In this document: positions 16,293 through 25,126 of the stretch, one piece after another
How positions within the stretch are numbered: position 1 is the stretch's first letter
How the letters are laid out: each line of letters opens with the position of its first letter
Source of the DNA: Syntrophaceae bacterium
GTDB lineage: Bacteria; Desulfobacterota; SM23-61
Length of the DNA: 34,779 nt
NCBI GenBank assembly: GCA_013388675.1
Contig: JACAEW010000132.1
Span: 1 to 34,779 of the forward strand
Direction: 5' to 3'
Translations under genes and position numbers: made by a program
Notes under the pieces: model-generated
What the model saw: the letters and a program-made list of their open reading frames with translations, nothing else
Database searches by the model: none
What the model was told of the DNA's origin: nothing

Positions 16293-17441
16293 TCATCGGT
16301 AGCCGAGGAGTCGGAAGGTCAGGGTAAAAAGTTTCCACCCTTCCGGCAGGTAGAAAAACAACAGGCTTTCCGGCGAGAGGGGCTTTTTTTCGGGGTCGAT
16401 GTGGGAAAAGGTTTTTAGGATTTTCACGTAGATCCTGCCCGATTGGGGGGCCGCTTGGGCCAGCCGGAGGGTTTCGGTGAAAGGAATCAAGTCGTCGTCT
16501 TCCCCGTGGGCCAGAATCAAATGGGCCCGGAGGTGCTTTAATCCGGGAGATACGGACAGCTCAGCCAGGGTGGATCGAATGGCCGGGGGCAATTTTTGGA
16601 TAAAGGCGTCGGTTTGGGATGGATCGGCATGGGAAAGAAGGTTTAACACGTTCCTCCCCTCCGTTCCGAGCTGGGAAATGAAGGAGTCGATCGGCGCATT
16701 TTCGTCCCGCAGCTTGAGTTTCAGGATTTTTCCCAAGACCGCCCGGTCCTCGGGCGACTCGACCCAATCCAGATTATTGGCCAGGAAGACCCATTTCCCG
16801 TACTCCTGGGGTTTTCGAAAATAGCGCTTTCCCTGGAATTCGAAATTTCCGGTGGCCAGAAAGGAAAGGACATTTTTCAGGTCGTAATAACCCCCGAAGG
16901 ATACCACGAAGCGCACCTTGTCCCGGACCCCCGGCCGGCAGGCGGCGATCAGCGTGGGCCCTGCCCCGTAGCTGAACCCGAAAAGGCCGCACGAATCCGA
17001 GCGGACCTCCGGCCGGGATCGAAAATGGGAAAAAGCGGTTAGGATTTCATCCACATCCGATGGCGAGATGCGGAAGGACTTCATCCCCCGGAATTCGGGG
17101 ACGATGACCGCAAAACCGGCCTGGCAAAGAACGGTCGCCAGCCGCTTCAACCGGGGGTCGTCCTTGCCCGTATCGATGACCCCGTGATTCAACAGGAGCC
17201 CTCCTCGCTTCTCTTCGGGGCTCGGGAGATAGAGGTCCGCCTGGGTGATTCCCTGGGGACCCTCCCAGGAGACTTCCTTTATCATCGGGGGACGAGAGAA
17301 CCTTCCCAACCATCCCGGTCGATCGAAATTCAAAAGTTCACTCAACAAGAGAATGCTCCGGAAGGTCCGCTCCCCATAAACTCCCGCGAGAACGGCCAAA
17401 AGAGACATGAAAAATAACAGGAATAGTTTTCTTTTTTTCAA
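16293..17441 (-). CDS. Membrane-anchored or exported alpha/beta hydrolase
   Basis: A 382-aa alpha/beta-hydrolase-fold protein of unknown substrate. An N-terminal hydrophobic segment (about 6-22) is probably an anchor or signal. The nucleophile elbow is GFSYGAG (S157); acid residues lie in HGEDDDLIPF (D315-D317) and the likely catalytic His is H347 in FSHIDP. The oxyanion region is LLLNHGVIDTG. The overall pattern resembles dienelactone-hydrolase or acyl-peptidase-like enzymes. The start is TTG at 17439-17441, overlapping the rsmA TGA as TTGA, so it depends on coupling to rsmA; an internal ATG at residue 12 is an alternative. It is the last cistron of tsaD-DUF2062-rsmA-hydrolase. Confidence 0.78.
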   Translation of the reverse strand: MKKRKLFLLFFMSLLAVLAGVYGERTFRSILLLSELLNFDRPGWLGRFSRPPMIKEVSWEGPQGITQADLYLPSPEEKRGGLLLNHGVIDTGKDDPRLKRLATVLCQAGFAVIVPEFRGMKSFRISPSDVDEILTAFSHFRSRPEVRSDSCGLFGFSYGAGPTLIAACRPGVRDKVRFVVSFGGYYDLKNVLSFLATGNFEFQGKRYFRKPQEYGKWVFLANNLDWVESPEDRAVLGKILKLKLRDENAPIDSFISQLGTEGRNVLNLLSHADPSQTDAFIQKLPPAIRSTLAELSVSPGLKHLRAHLILAHGEDDDLIPFTETLRLAQAAPQSGRIYVKILKTFSHIDPEKKPLSPESLLFFYLPEGWKLFTLTFRLLGYR

Positions 17442-18268
17442 TTGGAACTCAAAAGACGGGCCAGGGAGCAGAATTCTTCCAGGTTCAAAGCCTCTCCCCG
17501 GGTCCCGGGAGGGATGCCGGATGCGGCGAGGGCTTCCCTGATCCGGAGGAAGGGAAAGCCCCCCATTTGAAGGGCCCGGCTCAGGATTTTTCGGCGGTAG
17601 GTAAAAGCCGAGCGAATGACCCTTTCCAGGGTTTGTTCTTCCCCCATTTCCATTCTTGGAGCGGGCAGAATCTGGAACCTTACCACGGCCGACTGGACTT
17701 GGGGCGGGGGGGTAAAGGAGTTGGGTTTAACCCGAAAGGCAATCCGCAGGTCGGTGAAAAGCTGGGCCCAGACACCGAGAGACCCGTATTCCTTGGTCCC
17801 CGCCTTGGCGGTCAGTCTTTTGGCCACTTCGAGCTGGAGCATCAAAACGAGGAGGGAAAAGCACCGCCTTTCCTTCAGCAGGCGAAAGATCATGGGGCTG
17901 GAGATCTCGTAGGGAAGGTTGGCCACCACCTTCATTTTTCGTTTCCACCTGCGATGGGCGGCCCCGAAATCAAACTGCAGGGCATCCGCCCAGACCACCT
18001 CCACCGTCCCCACCCCGGAAAACCGTTCCTTCAGCCGGTCCGCGAGCGATGAATCGATCTCCAGGGCATAGACTTTTCTTACCCGCCGGGACAAGGGCTC
18101 GGTCAGGCTTCCCAGACCGGCGCCGATTTCCACCACCACATCCTCGGGTTCCAGGGAAGCTTCTTCCACGATCTTCCGAAGGATGTTGGGGTCGCGGAGG
18201 AAATGTTGCCCCAGGCTCTTTTTCGGGCGGAATTCCAGGTCTGGAAGTTGTTTATGAAGGGAGGCCAA
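17438..18268 (-). CDS. rsmA: 16S rRNA (adenine1518-N6/adenine1519-N6)-dimethyltransferase
   Basis: A 276-aa S-adenosylmethionine-dependent enzyme (KsgA) that dimethylates the two adjacent adenines near the 3' end of 16S rRNA. It shows the N-terminal KKSLGQHFLRD, the SAM motif VVEIGAGLGSLT, and NLPYEISSPMIF, the catalytic NLPY motif. The start is taken as TTG (18266-18268) with AGAAGG upstream, giving the usual family length. A longer open frame to 18433 reads through the DUF2062 gene and adds low-complexity sequence, so it is rejected. It overlaps DUF2062 by 17 nt and the hydrolase by 4 nt. Confidence 0.92.
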   Translation of the reverse strand: MASLHKQLPDLEFRPKKSLGQHFLRDPNILRKIVEEASLEPEDVVVEIGAGLGSLTEPLSRRVRKVYALEIDSSLADRLKERFSGVGTVEVVWADALQFDFGAAHRRWKRKMKVVANLPYEISSPMIFRLLKERRCFSLLVLMLQLEVAKRLTAKAGTKEYGSLGVWAQLFTDLRIAFRVKPNSFTPPPQVQSAVVRFQILPAPRMEMGEEQTLERVIRSAFTYRRKILSRALQMGGFPFLRIREALAASGIPPGTRGEALNLEEFCSLARLLSSN

Positions 18269-18773
18269 TTTTTTCCAACCTTCTTCTACGCCTTTCCCGC
18301 GAAAGGAGGACCAACTTTCGGGTGGCGAGATAGGTCGGCAGGATGGAAAGGGCCCCCACCACCCCTCCTCCAAAGAGGAGGGGGTAATAGATATCCCATC
18401 CGAGGTCGAGGATGGAGGGGGCGGAAAAGTCATGGATCATCAGGGATGGTCCCTGGGTCCCGGTTAGGGTTAGCCCTATTTTGTAGTCCAGGATGTAAAT
18501 GAAGGGAAGAAAAAACGGGTTTCCCACCTGGCTGCCCAGGGCCGCGGCCAGCTTGCTTTTTCCCATGAGAAAAGCGATCAGAACGGCCAGAACCAGGTGC
18601 AAGGGCACCGTCGGGGTAAGCCCGATGGCTACCCCGATGGCCATGCCGCCGGCTACTTCCTCGGGCTGCCCTCGAAGGCGCACCATGCGGAGGTAGAAGA
18701 GACGGAACCAGCGTCTCCATCTTGCCGCTAAGGGCTTCCTGTACCCGTTCTTTTTCAACTTTCCGTTTTCCAT
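18252..18773 (-). CDS. DUF2062 membrane protein
   Basis: A 173-aa inner-membrane protein of the DUF2062 family, function unknown. A basic N-terminus leads into the family signature GGMAIGVAIGLTPTVPLH and a hydrophobic helix with FLMGKSKLAAALGSQVGNPF, followed by two more membrane segments and an Arg-rich tail. The ATG at 18771-18773 is chosen because it gives the family length and sits just inside the tsaD stop (19-nt overlap). Frames further upstream run inside tsaD. It lies between tsaD and rsmA in an overlapping operon. Confidence 0.85.
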   Translation of the reverse strand: MENGKLKKNGYRKPLAARWRRWFRLFYLRMVRLRGQPEEVAGGMAIGVAIGLTPTVPLHLVLAVLIAFLMGKSKLAAALGSQVGNPFFLPFIYILDYKIGLTLTGTQGPSLMIHDFSAPSILDLGWDIYYPLLFGGGVVGALSILPTYLATRKLVLLSRERRRRRLEKIGLPS

Positions 18774-19786
18774 CCCGAGGCCGAACCCGCACCCATGCGG
18801 GAATAGGCGTTCAGCGTCAGGTCGGCGAGAGAGCCTTCCTGAAAGAGATAATACCCCGCGACCCCGACCATGGCGGCATTGTCCGTGCAGAGAGCGGGAG
18901 GAGGAAAGCAAACGGAAATGCCGCAGCTCTCCCCTTCCTGGGAAAACTTCTCCCTCAGGCGGGAATTGCAGGCTACTCCGCCGGCCACAACCACCTGTCG
19001 GGTCCGCTCCCGACGAGCCGCCCGGAAGACCTTGGAGACCAGCGTATCCACTACCGCCTCCTGGAAAGAAGCGGCAATATCCCGGATTTGCCCCGGAGAA
19101 GGTTTTTCCCCCTTTCCTTTCACCCAGTTGAGAACGGCGGTCTTTAACCCGCTGAAACTGAAATCGAGGGACTCCGGTTCCAGAAGAGCGCGGGGGAAAG
19201 GAATGGCACTCCGGTTGCCCTCTTTGCTCAGGCGGTCGATGATCGCTCCCCCGGGATAGCCCAAGTCGAGAAGTTTGGCCACTTTATCGAAAGCCTCCCC
19301 CGCAGCGTCGTCGCGAGTTCGGCCGATCAAAGTCATCCGGGTCCGGCTTTCCGCCCGAAAAAGGCTGGTATGCCCGCCCGATACCACCAAAGCGAGAAAG
19401 GGGAAATCGAGATGGGAAGCAGAAAGAAAGATCGCCGCCACGTGGGCCAGGAGGTGATTGACGCCGGTGAAGGGAAGGTTGCAAGCAAAGGACAGGGATT
19501 TGGCCGCGGCGATTCCCACCAAAAGGGAGCCTACCAGGCCCGGGCCCTGGGTGACCGCGATCCCGTCTATCTTCTTCAGGTCCATTTGGGCTTGCAAAAG
19601 GGCTTCTTGGATCACTGGCAGGATCGCCTCGACGTGGTGGCGGGAGGCCAGTTCGGGGACGACCCCGCCGTATTTCCGGTGCAGGGAAACCTGCGAAGCC
19701 ACCACGCTAGATAGAACCTTTTGCCCATCCTCGACAATGGCCGCAGCCGTCTCGTCGCAGGAGGATTCAATTCCCAATATCTTCAT
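18755..19786 (-). CDS. tsaD: tRNA N6-adenosine threonylcarbamoyltransferase TsaD
   Basis: A 343-aa ASKHA-fold enzyme that transfers threonylcarbamoyl from TC-AMP to A37 of ANN-decoding tRNAs. The N-terminus MKILGIESSCDETAAAIVED is diagnostic. The metal-binding HxxxH is H111/H115 in HLLAHVAA; the ATP motif region VVSGGHTSL and the C-terminal VAGGVACNSRLRE and CTDNAAM are present. The ATG at 19784-19786 matches the conserved N-terminus, although no good Shine-Dalgarno precedes it. The frame stays open for another 90 codons upstream, but that stretch resembles nothing. First gene of the four-gene operon ending with the hydrolase. Confidence 0.95.
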   Translation of the reverse strand: MKILGIESSCDETAAAIVEDGQKVLSSVVASQVSLHRKYGGVVPELASRHHVEAILPVIQEALLQAQMDLKKIDGIAVTQGPGLVGSLLVGIAAAKSLSFACNLPFTGVNHLLAHVAAIFLSASHLDFPFLALVVSGGHTSLFRAESRTRMTLIGRTRDDAAGEAFDKVAKLLDLGYPGGAIIDRLSKEGNRSAIPFPRALLEPESLDFSFSGLKTAVLNWVKGKGEKPSPGQIRDIAASFQEAVVDTLVSKVFRAARRERTRQVVVAGGVACNSRLREKFSQEGESCGISVCFPPPALCTDNAAMVGVAGYYLFQEGSLADLTLNAYSRMGAGSASGWKTES

Positions 19787-20096
19787 CGGTGGATGGATCG
19801 ATCGGAAAAGCTTTTTCGCTTGCATCCCCAGCACCCAAACTTCCCAGGACATGCAAAGCGCAAAAGCCGGCCCCGGACGCCGGAAAAAGAGTCCTCCTTT
19901 CCGGAAAGCCCGGTCCGCAGGGGGAAAGGTTGGTTTCACGATACCATGACCCGAGGCTTGAGGGAAGTCCCCTGCCCTGCAAATCCAAAGCCGGACCCGG
20001 AAAAACGAATGCTTACTCAAAATTCTCCCCCGGGCCAAGACCAAGCCATAACCCAACCGGGCTTTGATTTCGGCGGGCCGGGGGCGGATTCGGCTA
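19787..20096. other. Intergenic region upstream of tsaD
   Basis: 310 bp between the pilC stop and tsaD. I see no convincing coding frame, no clear -35/-10 pair and no T-tracted hairpin. The minus-strand frame in phase with tsaD is open across 19787-20056, which in GC-rich DNA is likely chance. Confidence 0.4.
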
Positions 20097-21308
20097 CTAT
20101 CCCAGGACAGAGGCCATCTGGAAGATGGGAAGGTACATGGCGATCACCAGGGCGCCGATGGTGGTGCCCAGGAAAACCATGAGGACCGGCTCGAGCAGGG
20201 AGGTTAGGGCCGCCACTGCCGCGTCCACCTCATCGTCGTAGAAGTCGGCGATTTTCGCCAGCATGGCGTCCAGGGCGCCCGTGGATTCGCCGACCGAGAT
20301 CATCTGGACCACCATGGGCGGGAAGATCCCGCTGGTGCCCAGGGGCTCGGCAACGGTCTTTCCTTCTCCGATGCTGGTGCGCGTCTTCAGAATCGCCTTT
20401 TCGATGGTTTTGTTTCCCGAAGTGCGGGCCACAATGTCCAGGCCCTCCAGAATGGGAACCCCGCTGGAGAGCATGGTGCTCAGCGTGCGGGTGAATTTGG
20501 CGATGGCCACCTTTCGGATCAGGTTCCCTAAAACCGGCAGCTGAAGCAGGTATTGATCGACCTTTTCCCGGCCCTTTTCGGTTTTGTAGTAAGTCCGGAA
20601 CCCCAAATAAAGACCCACGAAAAGGCCCAAAAAGGCCCACCAGAAGGTGCGCAGGACTTGGCTCAGGTTAATAACCAGTTGGGTGAAGGCGGGGAGGGTG
20701 CCTCCCATGTCGGCGAACATCTTTTGGAAGACGGGAATCACGAATAAAAGCAGGGCGGCCACGACCACCAAAGCCACCGCCATAACGGCGGCGGGATAGA
20801 CCATGGCTCCCTTGACCTTTTTTTTCAGGTTCATCGATTTTTCGATATAAGCGGCCAGCCGGTTCAAAATGGTGTCCAGAATTCCCCCCGCTTCCCCCGC
20901 CGCCACGAGGTTGCAATAAAGATCGTTGAATACCGTGGGGTGCTTCCGCAGGGCGTCGGCAAAAGTGGACCCGGCTTCCACGTCCCCTTTCACTTTCAGC
21001 AAAGTCTCTTTGAAAAAGGGATTGTTCTGCTGGCTGGAAAGAATTTCCATGCACTGGACGAGGGGCAGGCCGGCATCGATCATGGTGGCGAACTGGCGGG
21101 TAAAAACGACGATTTCTTTTTCCCGGACCCGCTTTTTCCAGGGGAGTTTGATCCCCTTCAGAATGTCCTTGGGTTTGGTTTGGATCTTGGTGGCCTGAAT
21201 TTGCTGGCGGCGGAGGGCCATCCGCACCGCCGACTCACTCGCGGCCTCCATTTCCCCCTTTTCGATCGTCCCTTTTCGGGACCGTCCTTCCCAAACGAAA
21301 ACTTCCAT
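20097..21308 (-). CDS. pilC: Type IV pilus inner-membrane platform protein PilC
   Basis: A 403-aa polytopic protein of the GspF/PilC family, which couples the assembly ATPase to pilin insertion. It has two repeated GspF domains: the first with FTRQFATMIDAGLPLVQC and GEAGGILDTILNRLA, the second with FTRTLSTMLSSGVPILEGL and VGESTGALDAMLAKIADFYDDEVD. Three hydrophobic helices are visible, two central and one C-terminal (GALVIAMYLPIFQM). Length is normal. It lies 33 nt after pilB in the same operon. No pilT is present between them and the major pilin is not in the window. Confidence 0.95.
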   Translation of the reverse strand: MEVFVWEGRSRKGTIEKGEMEAASESAVRMALRRQQIQATKIQTKPKDILKGIKLPWKKRVREKEIVVFTRQFATMIDAGLPLVQCMEILSSQQNNPFFKETLLKVKGDVEAGSTFADALRKHPTVFNDLYCNLVAAGEAGGILDTILNRLAAYIEKSMNLKKKVKGAMVYPAAVMAVALVVVAALLLFVIPVFQKMFADMGGTLPAFTQLVINLSQVLRTFWWAFLGLFVGLYLGFRTYYKTEKGREKVDQYLLQLPVLGNLIRKVAIAKFTRTLSTMLSSGVPILEGLDIVARTSGNKTIEKAILKTRTSIGEGKTVAEPLGTSGIFPPMVVQMISVGESTGALDAMLAKIADFYDDEVDAAVAALTSLLEPVLMVFLGTTIGALVIAMYLPIFQMASVLG

Positions 21309-21341
21309 TCCCGTCCTCCCCGTTTCCGTCTTGGTTCCGCG

Positions 21342-23039
21342 CTAGTCTTCCACGGTGGTTTTCAAGACTTCCTCTACGGTGGTGACCTTGTCCTTCAATT
21401 TCTGCAGCGCCGCCTGCCGCAAGGTTTTCATTCCCAGTTGAACCGCCCCTTTTTTGATCTCCCCGGCCGAGGCTCCCTGGAGGATGAGTTCGCGGACTTC
21501 CTCCCGAACCGTCAGGACTTCATAAAGGGCCACCCGGCCCTTATAGCCCGTGTTGTTGCAGCGGGCGCATCCGGCCCCTTTGTAACAGGTGAAACCGGGC
21601 AGGTCTTCCTCCGGAATGCCCAGTTTCAGGAGCATTTGAGGCGAAACCTGAACGACGGTCTTGCACCCTTCGCAAATCCTCCGGGCCAGGCGCTGGGCGA
21701 CGATCAAGTTCACCGCGGAAGCGACCAAAAAGGGTTCGATGCCCATGTTCAAAAGGCGGCTGATGGTGCTGGGAGCGTCATTGGTGTGAAGGGTGCTTAA
21801 AACCAGATGTCCGGTGAGGGCCGCTTTAATGGCGATCTCTGCGGTCTCGAAATCCCGAATTTCTCCCACCATGATGATGTCGGGGTCCTGGCGCAGGAAG
21901 GAGCGAAGGCAGTTGGCGAAGCTCAGGCCGATCTCTTCATGGATTTGCACCTGATTGATGCCCATAAGGTTGTATTCCACCGGGTCCTCGGCCGTGGAGA
22001 TGTTTTCCGAAAGCTGGTTCAATTCCGTCAGGGCGGAGTACAGGGTGGTGGTCTTTCCGCTTCCCGTGGGTCCGGTGACGAGCACCATGCCAAAGGGTTT
22101 GTGGATGGCGGCCTGGAATTCCTTGAGGGGCTGCTCCTCGAAACCCAGCTTGGTCATGTCCAGCTGAAGGCTGGATTTGTCCAACAGGCGCATGACCACC
22201 TTTTCCCCAAAAAGAGTGGGCAGAACGGATACCCGAAAGTCCATTTCCTTGTCTTTTCCGTATTTTACCTTAATCCGTCCATCTTGGGGAAGCCGGCGCT
22301 CGGCGATGTCCAGCTTGGACATGATCTTGATCCGGGAGGTGATGGCATTTTTCAATTTCAAGGGGGGTTTCATGAATTCATACAGGACCCCGTCGACCCG
22401 CATGCGGACCCGGAAGACCTTCTCGTAGGGCTCGATGTGAATATCGCTGGCGGACCTCTTGATCGCCTCATTCAAAATCAGGTTGACCAGCTTCACCACC
22501 GGCGCGTCTTCCACCGCCTGCTGCAGCTCGTTCACGTTGATCTCTTCCGAATCCTCCAGAAGCTCCATTTTCTCGCCTTCTTCGATATTCTCCATGATTT
22601 CGTTGAGCGTATCGGAGGCATCGTAGAAGCGGTCAATGGCCGCCTTGATGGCGCTTTCGGTCGAGACGAAAACTTCGACGTGGCAACCGGCCAGGAATTT
22701 TATGTCGTCGATGGCCAGGATATTGGAGGGGTCGCTCATGGCCACCCGAAGGGTTGAACCGACGCGTTTGATGGGGATCGCCTGGTATTTGAAGATGACA
22801 TCCGCCGGGATCATCTTCGTGGCCTCGGGGTCGATTTGGACCTCATTCAGGTCGATGGCCGGCACGCCATAATGTCTGCTGAGGAAGGAAACTAGGTTCT
22901 TTTCGGTGATATAACCCATTTTCACTAGAGCGGAACCTAGCTTATTTCCGGAGATTTTCTGCTCCTGGAGGGCCTTTTCCAGTTGTACGGCGCTTATTAG
23001 GCCATTGCTGACCAGGAGGTCACCCAACCGGCCGCTCAT
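21342..23039 (-). CDS. pilB: Type IV pilus assembly ATPase PilB
   Basis: A 565-aa hexameric ATPase that powers pilus extension. The N-terminal T2SSE-N domain (about 1-150) starts MSGRLGDLLVSNGLIS. The catalytic domain has Walker A GPTGSGKTT (323-331), an Asp-box region AEDPVEYNLMGINQVQI, Walker B DPDIIMVGE (385-393) and a His box STLHTNDAP. A C-terminal zinc site is formed by CEGC (C456, C459) and CARC (C491, C494). Start ATG at 23037-23039. First gene of the pilBC unit, with a strong sigma70-like promoter at 23076-23104. Confidence 0.96.
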   Translation of the reverse strand: MSGRLGDLLVSNGLISAVQLEKALQEQKISGNKLGSALVKMGYITEKNLVSFLSRHYGVPAIDLNEVQIDPEATKMIPADVIFKYQAIPIKRVGSTLRVAMSDPSNILAIDDIKFLAGCHVEVFVSTESAIKAAIDRFYDASDTLNEIMENIEEGEKMELLEDSEEINVNELQQAVEDAPVVKLVNLILNEAIKRSASDIHIEPYEKVFRVRMRVDGVLYEFMKPPLKLKNAITSRIKIMSKLDIAERRLPQDGRIKVKYGKDKEMDFRVSVLPTLFGEKVVMRLLDKSSLQLDMTKLGFEEQPLKEFQAAIHKPFGMVLVTGPTGSGKTTTLYSALTELNQLSENISTAEDPVEYNLMGINQVQIHEEIGLSFANCLRSFLRQDPDIIMVGEIRDFETAEIAIKAALTGHLVLSTLHTNDAPSTISRLLNMGIEPFLVASAVNLIVAQRLARRICEGCKTVVQVSPQMLLKLGIPEEDLPGFTCYKGAGCARCNNTGYKGRVALYEVLTVREEVRELILQGASAGEIKKGAVQLGMKTLRQAALQKLKDKVTTVEEVLKTTVED

Positions 23040-23075
23040 AGGCTATATCCCCACAAATATAAAGGCTTTTTTAAA

Positions 23076-23104
23076 AATATAGAAGGCTGTCCGGGTCTTG
23101 TCAA
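23076..23104 (-). promoter_or_regulatory. Promoter of pilB-pilC
   Basis: Minus-strand -35 TTGACA (23099-23104), 17-nt spacer, -10 TATATT (23076-23081); predicted start near 23069 with a leader of about 30 nt. Confidence 0.75.
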
Positions 23105-23152
23105 GGAATTTTCAATTGATTCTAAAGGATTATCGTCACCGAGGGGTGGAAT

Positions 23153-23195
23153 CTTAAGCCCCTCCCCATCCTTGAATGATCCCTTGGGGCTTGAG
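23153..23195. promoter_or_regulatory. Inverted repeat between divergent promoters
   Basis: CTTAAGCCCC (23153-23162) and GGGGCTTGAG (23186-23195) are complementary over 10 positions with one G-T pair, separated by 23 nt. They lie between the pilB and pgpA promoters. This could be an operator or an RNA hairpin; no known site is recognised. Confidence 0.4.
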
Positions 23196-23213
23196 GAAAT
23201 TTGCCCTCATCTA

Positions 23214-23242
23214 TTGACAATAAACCCGAAAGGAGATAATTT
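23214..23242 (+). promoter_or_regulatory. Promoter of the pgpA-cinA-thpR-recA-recX-alaS operon
   Basis: -35 TTGACA (23214-23219) is perfect. The -10 is ambiguous: TAATTT (23237-23242) at a 17-nt spacer or GATAAT (23235-23240) at 15 nt. The predicted leader is roughly 90 nt before the chosen pgpA start. Confidence 0.6.
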
Positions 23243-23341
23243 CAGCCCCGGTTCTATCCCCATTCCGCTCCGAAAAAACCGGGTTGCGGGGAAAAATATC
23301 CTGAAAATTTGGGCAATGGTCCCGGTTCAAGGAAAAGCCAA

Positions 23342-23818
23342 TTGAATCGCCTGATCCTCTTTATGGCATCTGCTGGGTACGCGGGCTTTATCCCCCGGTG
23401 CCCGGGGACTTTGGGAACCCTAGTGGGGGTCGGGGTCTATTTTTTTTATGCTCCCCTTCCCCAACTTCTTTATTGGCTCACGACGGCGGCCTTTTTCTTT
23501 CTGGCCAGCTGGGTTGCCGAAAAGGCTGAGCGGGTCTTGGCCCAAAAGGACAGCCCCAAGATCGTGATCGATGAGGTTACAGGGTTTCTGATTGCCATGG
23601 CCGGCATTCCCCCCAGTCCTGTTTTTCTTGGCCTCGGATTTCTTTTTTTCCGGGTTTTCGATATAATAAAGCCGCCTCCTTCAAGATGGGTCCACCACAA
23701 TATGACCGGGGGCCTGGCCGTTGTCCTGGATGACGCCGTGGCAGGGGGATATGCGAATCTCCTGCTCCGGCTCATTTTCATTTTCTGTCCGAAATCCATT
23801 TTTCTTCCGGGAGAGTGA
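23342..23818 (+). CDS. pgpA: Phosphatidylglycerophosphatase A
   Basis: A 158-aa inner-membrane enzyme that dephosphorylates phosphatidylglycerol phosphate. Motifs are GFIPRCPGTLGTLVGV near the N-terminus, VIDEVTGFLIA (acidic active-site region) and FRVFDIIKPPPSRW; about four hydrophobic segments are visible. The start is taken as TTG at 23342 because AAGGA lies 8 nt upstream; a TTG at 23309 adds 11 residues and has no ribosome site. It is first in the plus-strand operon, 18 nt before cinA, an association seen in many proteobacteria. Confidence 0.9.
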   Translation: MNRLILFMASAGYAGFIPRCPGTLGTLVGVGVYFFYAPLPQLLYWLTTAAFFFLASWVAEKAERVLAQKDSPKIVIDEVTGFLIAMAGIPPSPVFLGLGFLFFRVFDIIKPPPSRWVHHNMTGGLAVVLDDAVAGGYANLLLRLIFIFCPKSIFLPGE

Positions 23819-23836
23819 TTTTCGGGGGAGTATTTT

Positions 23837-25096
23837 TTGCGAGTCGAACTTATTACCGTAGGGAACGAACTAACTGCCGGAGAAGTGGTGGACACCAACG
23901 CCGCCTTTATGGCCGCCGCGCTGTCCGAGATCGGCCTGGAAGTCGTTTTCATTACCACCACCGGCGACTCCCCCCTTTACATCGAAGAGGCTCTGCGCCA
24001 GGCCGGGGAGCGCGCCGATGCGATCGTCGTGAGCGGCGGCCTGGGACCGACCGAGGACGATATCACCGCGAAAACCGCGGCCCGCGCCTTCGGACTCCCC
24101 CTGGTCCTTCAGCAAGGGGTCCTGGAGGACCTGAAAAGAGTCTTTGCCGAGCGAAGGATGGAAATGCCCGCTTCCAATGAAAAGCAGGCCCTGTTCCCCC
24201 AAGGGGCGGAAATCATTCCCAACCCCCAGGGCACGGCCTGCGGTTTTGTTATCCGGCGCCGGGGCAAAATCTTCGTCTTCCTTCCGGGAGTTCCCCGGGA
24301 GCTGATTTCTTTGGTGAACGAAAAGGTGATCCCTTTGCTTCAGCTGGAAAGAAAGGAAACCTTCACGGTTCGGTCCCGAACCTTGAAGGTCTTCGGATAT
24401 ACCGAGTCGGCCATCGCCGATTTGCTCAAAGGGATCAAGCCCGAAGATTTTTCCGCCACCCTGGCCTATCTTCCGAGGTTTCCCGAAAATCATGTCAAAA
24501 TCACCCTCCGGGGAAAAACCCCCGCGGAGGTTGAAGGAAACCTGGGGAGGCTGGAAAGAATCATCCGGGACCGCCTGCGGGGGCGGGTAACCGCGGCCGA
24601 CGGGGAAACGCTGGAAGGGATCGTAGGCCGTCTCCTCCGAGAAAACGGGGCCACCTTGGCCGTTGCCGAATCCTGCACGGGCGGCTTGGTGGCCCATCGT
24701 CTGACCCAAGTTCCGGGCAGCTCGGATTATTTTGAGAGGTCGATTGTCGTCTACAGCAATGCGGCCAAGATTCAGATGTTGGGAGTCCCCGAAGCGTTGA
24801 TTTCATCCCAAGGCGCGGTTTCCGGGCAAGTTGCGGAAAGCCTGGCCCAAAGGGTCCGGCAGGTCAGCGGAACGACGCTGGGCCTGGGGATCACCGGGAT
24901 CGCCGGGCCAAGCGGGGGATCGGAAGAAAAGCCCGTGGGCACGGTATTTATCGCCTTGGCCTCCCCCAAGGGCACCGCTTCCAAACGGTATCAGCTTCCG
25001 GGGGATCGAAACCAGGTCCAAACCCTATCGGCTTACATTGCCATCGATTGGGTGAGGAGATATTTTTTCAATTTGCTCCCGGGTCTTAATCAATAA
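23837..25096 (+). CDS. cinA: CinA-family nicotinamide-nucleotide amidohydrolase
   Basis: A 419-aa two-domain protein. The N-terminal MoCF/COG1058 domain (about 1-170) has LITVGNELTAGEVVDTNAAF and VSGGLGPTEDD, the usual site of ADP-ribose or dinucleotide pyrophosphatase activity. The C-terminal PncC-type domain (about 260-415) has AESCTGGLVAHRLT and GITGIAGPSGG, giving NMN deamidation in pyridine nucleotide recycling. Full length. The start is TTG at 23837 with GGGGGAG 7 nt upstream. cinA beside recA is a widespread arrangement. Confidence 0.94.
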   Translation: MRVELITVGNELTAGEVVDTNAAFMAAALSEIGLEVVFITTTGDSPLYIEEALRQAGERADAIVVSGGLGPTEDDITAKTAARAFGLPLVLQQGVLEDLKRVFAERRMEMPASNEKQALFPQGAEIIPNPQGTACGFVIRRRGKIFVFLPGVPRELISLVNEKVIPLLQLERKETFTVRSRTLKVFGYTESAIADLLKGIKPEDFSATLAYLPRFPENHVKITLRGKTPAEVEGNLGRLERIIRDRLRGRVTAADGETLEGIVGRLLRENGATLAVAESCTGGLVAHRLTQVPGSSDYFERSIVVYSNAAKIQMLGVPEALISSQGAVSGQVAESLAQRVRQVSGTTLGLGITGIAGPSGGSEEKPVGTVFIALASPKGTASKRYQLPGDRNQVQTLSAYIAIDWVRRYFFNLLPGLNQ

Positions 25097-25126
25097 GCTT
25101 GTCGGGGGCCCCCCGCAGTTCCTTCT

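Noticed and set aside
17438-18433. Extended N-terminus for rsmA (331 aa)
   Set aside because: The extra 55 residues run inside the DUF2062 gene, are low-complexity and exceed the family length; a TTG with a ribosome site at 18268 gives normal KsgA length.
18755-20056. Extended N-terminus for tsaD (433 aa)
   Set aside because: TsaD proteins start at the MKILGIESSCDET-type sequence; the extension shows no domain and no ribosome site.
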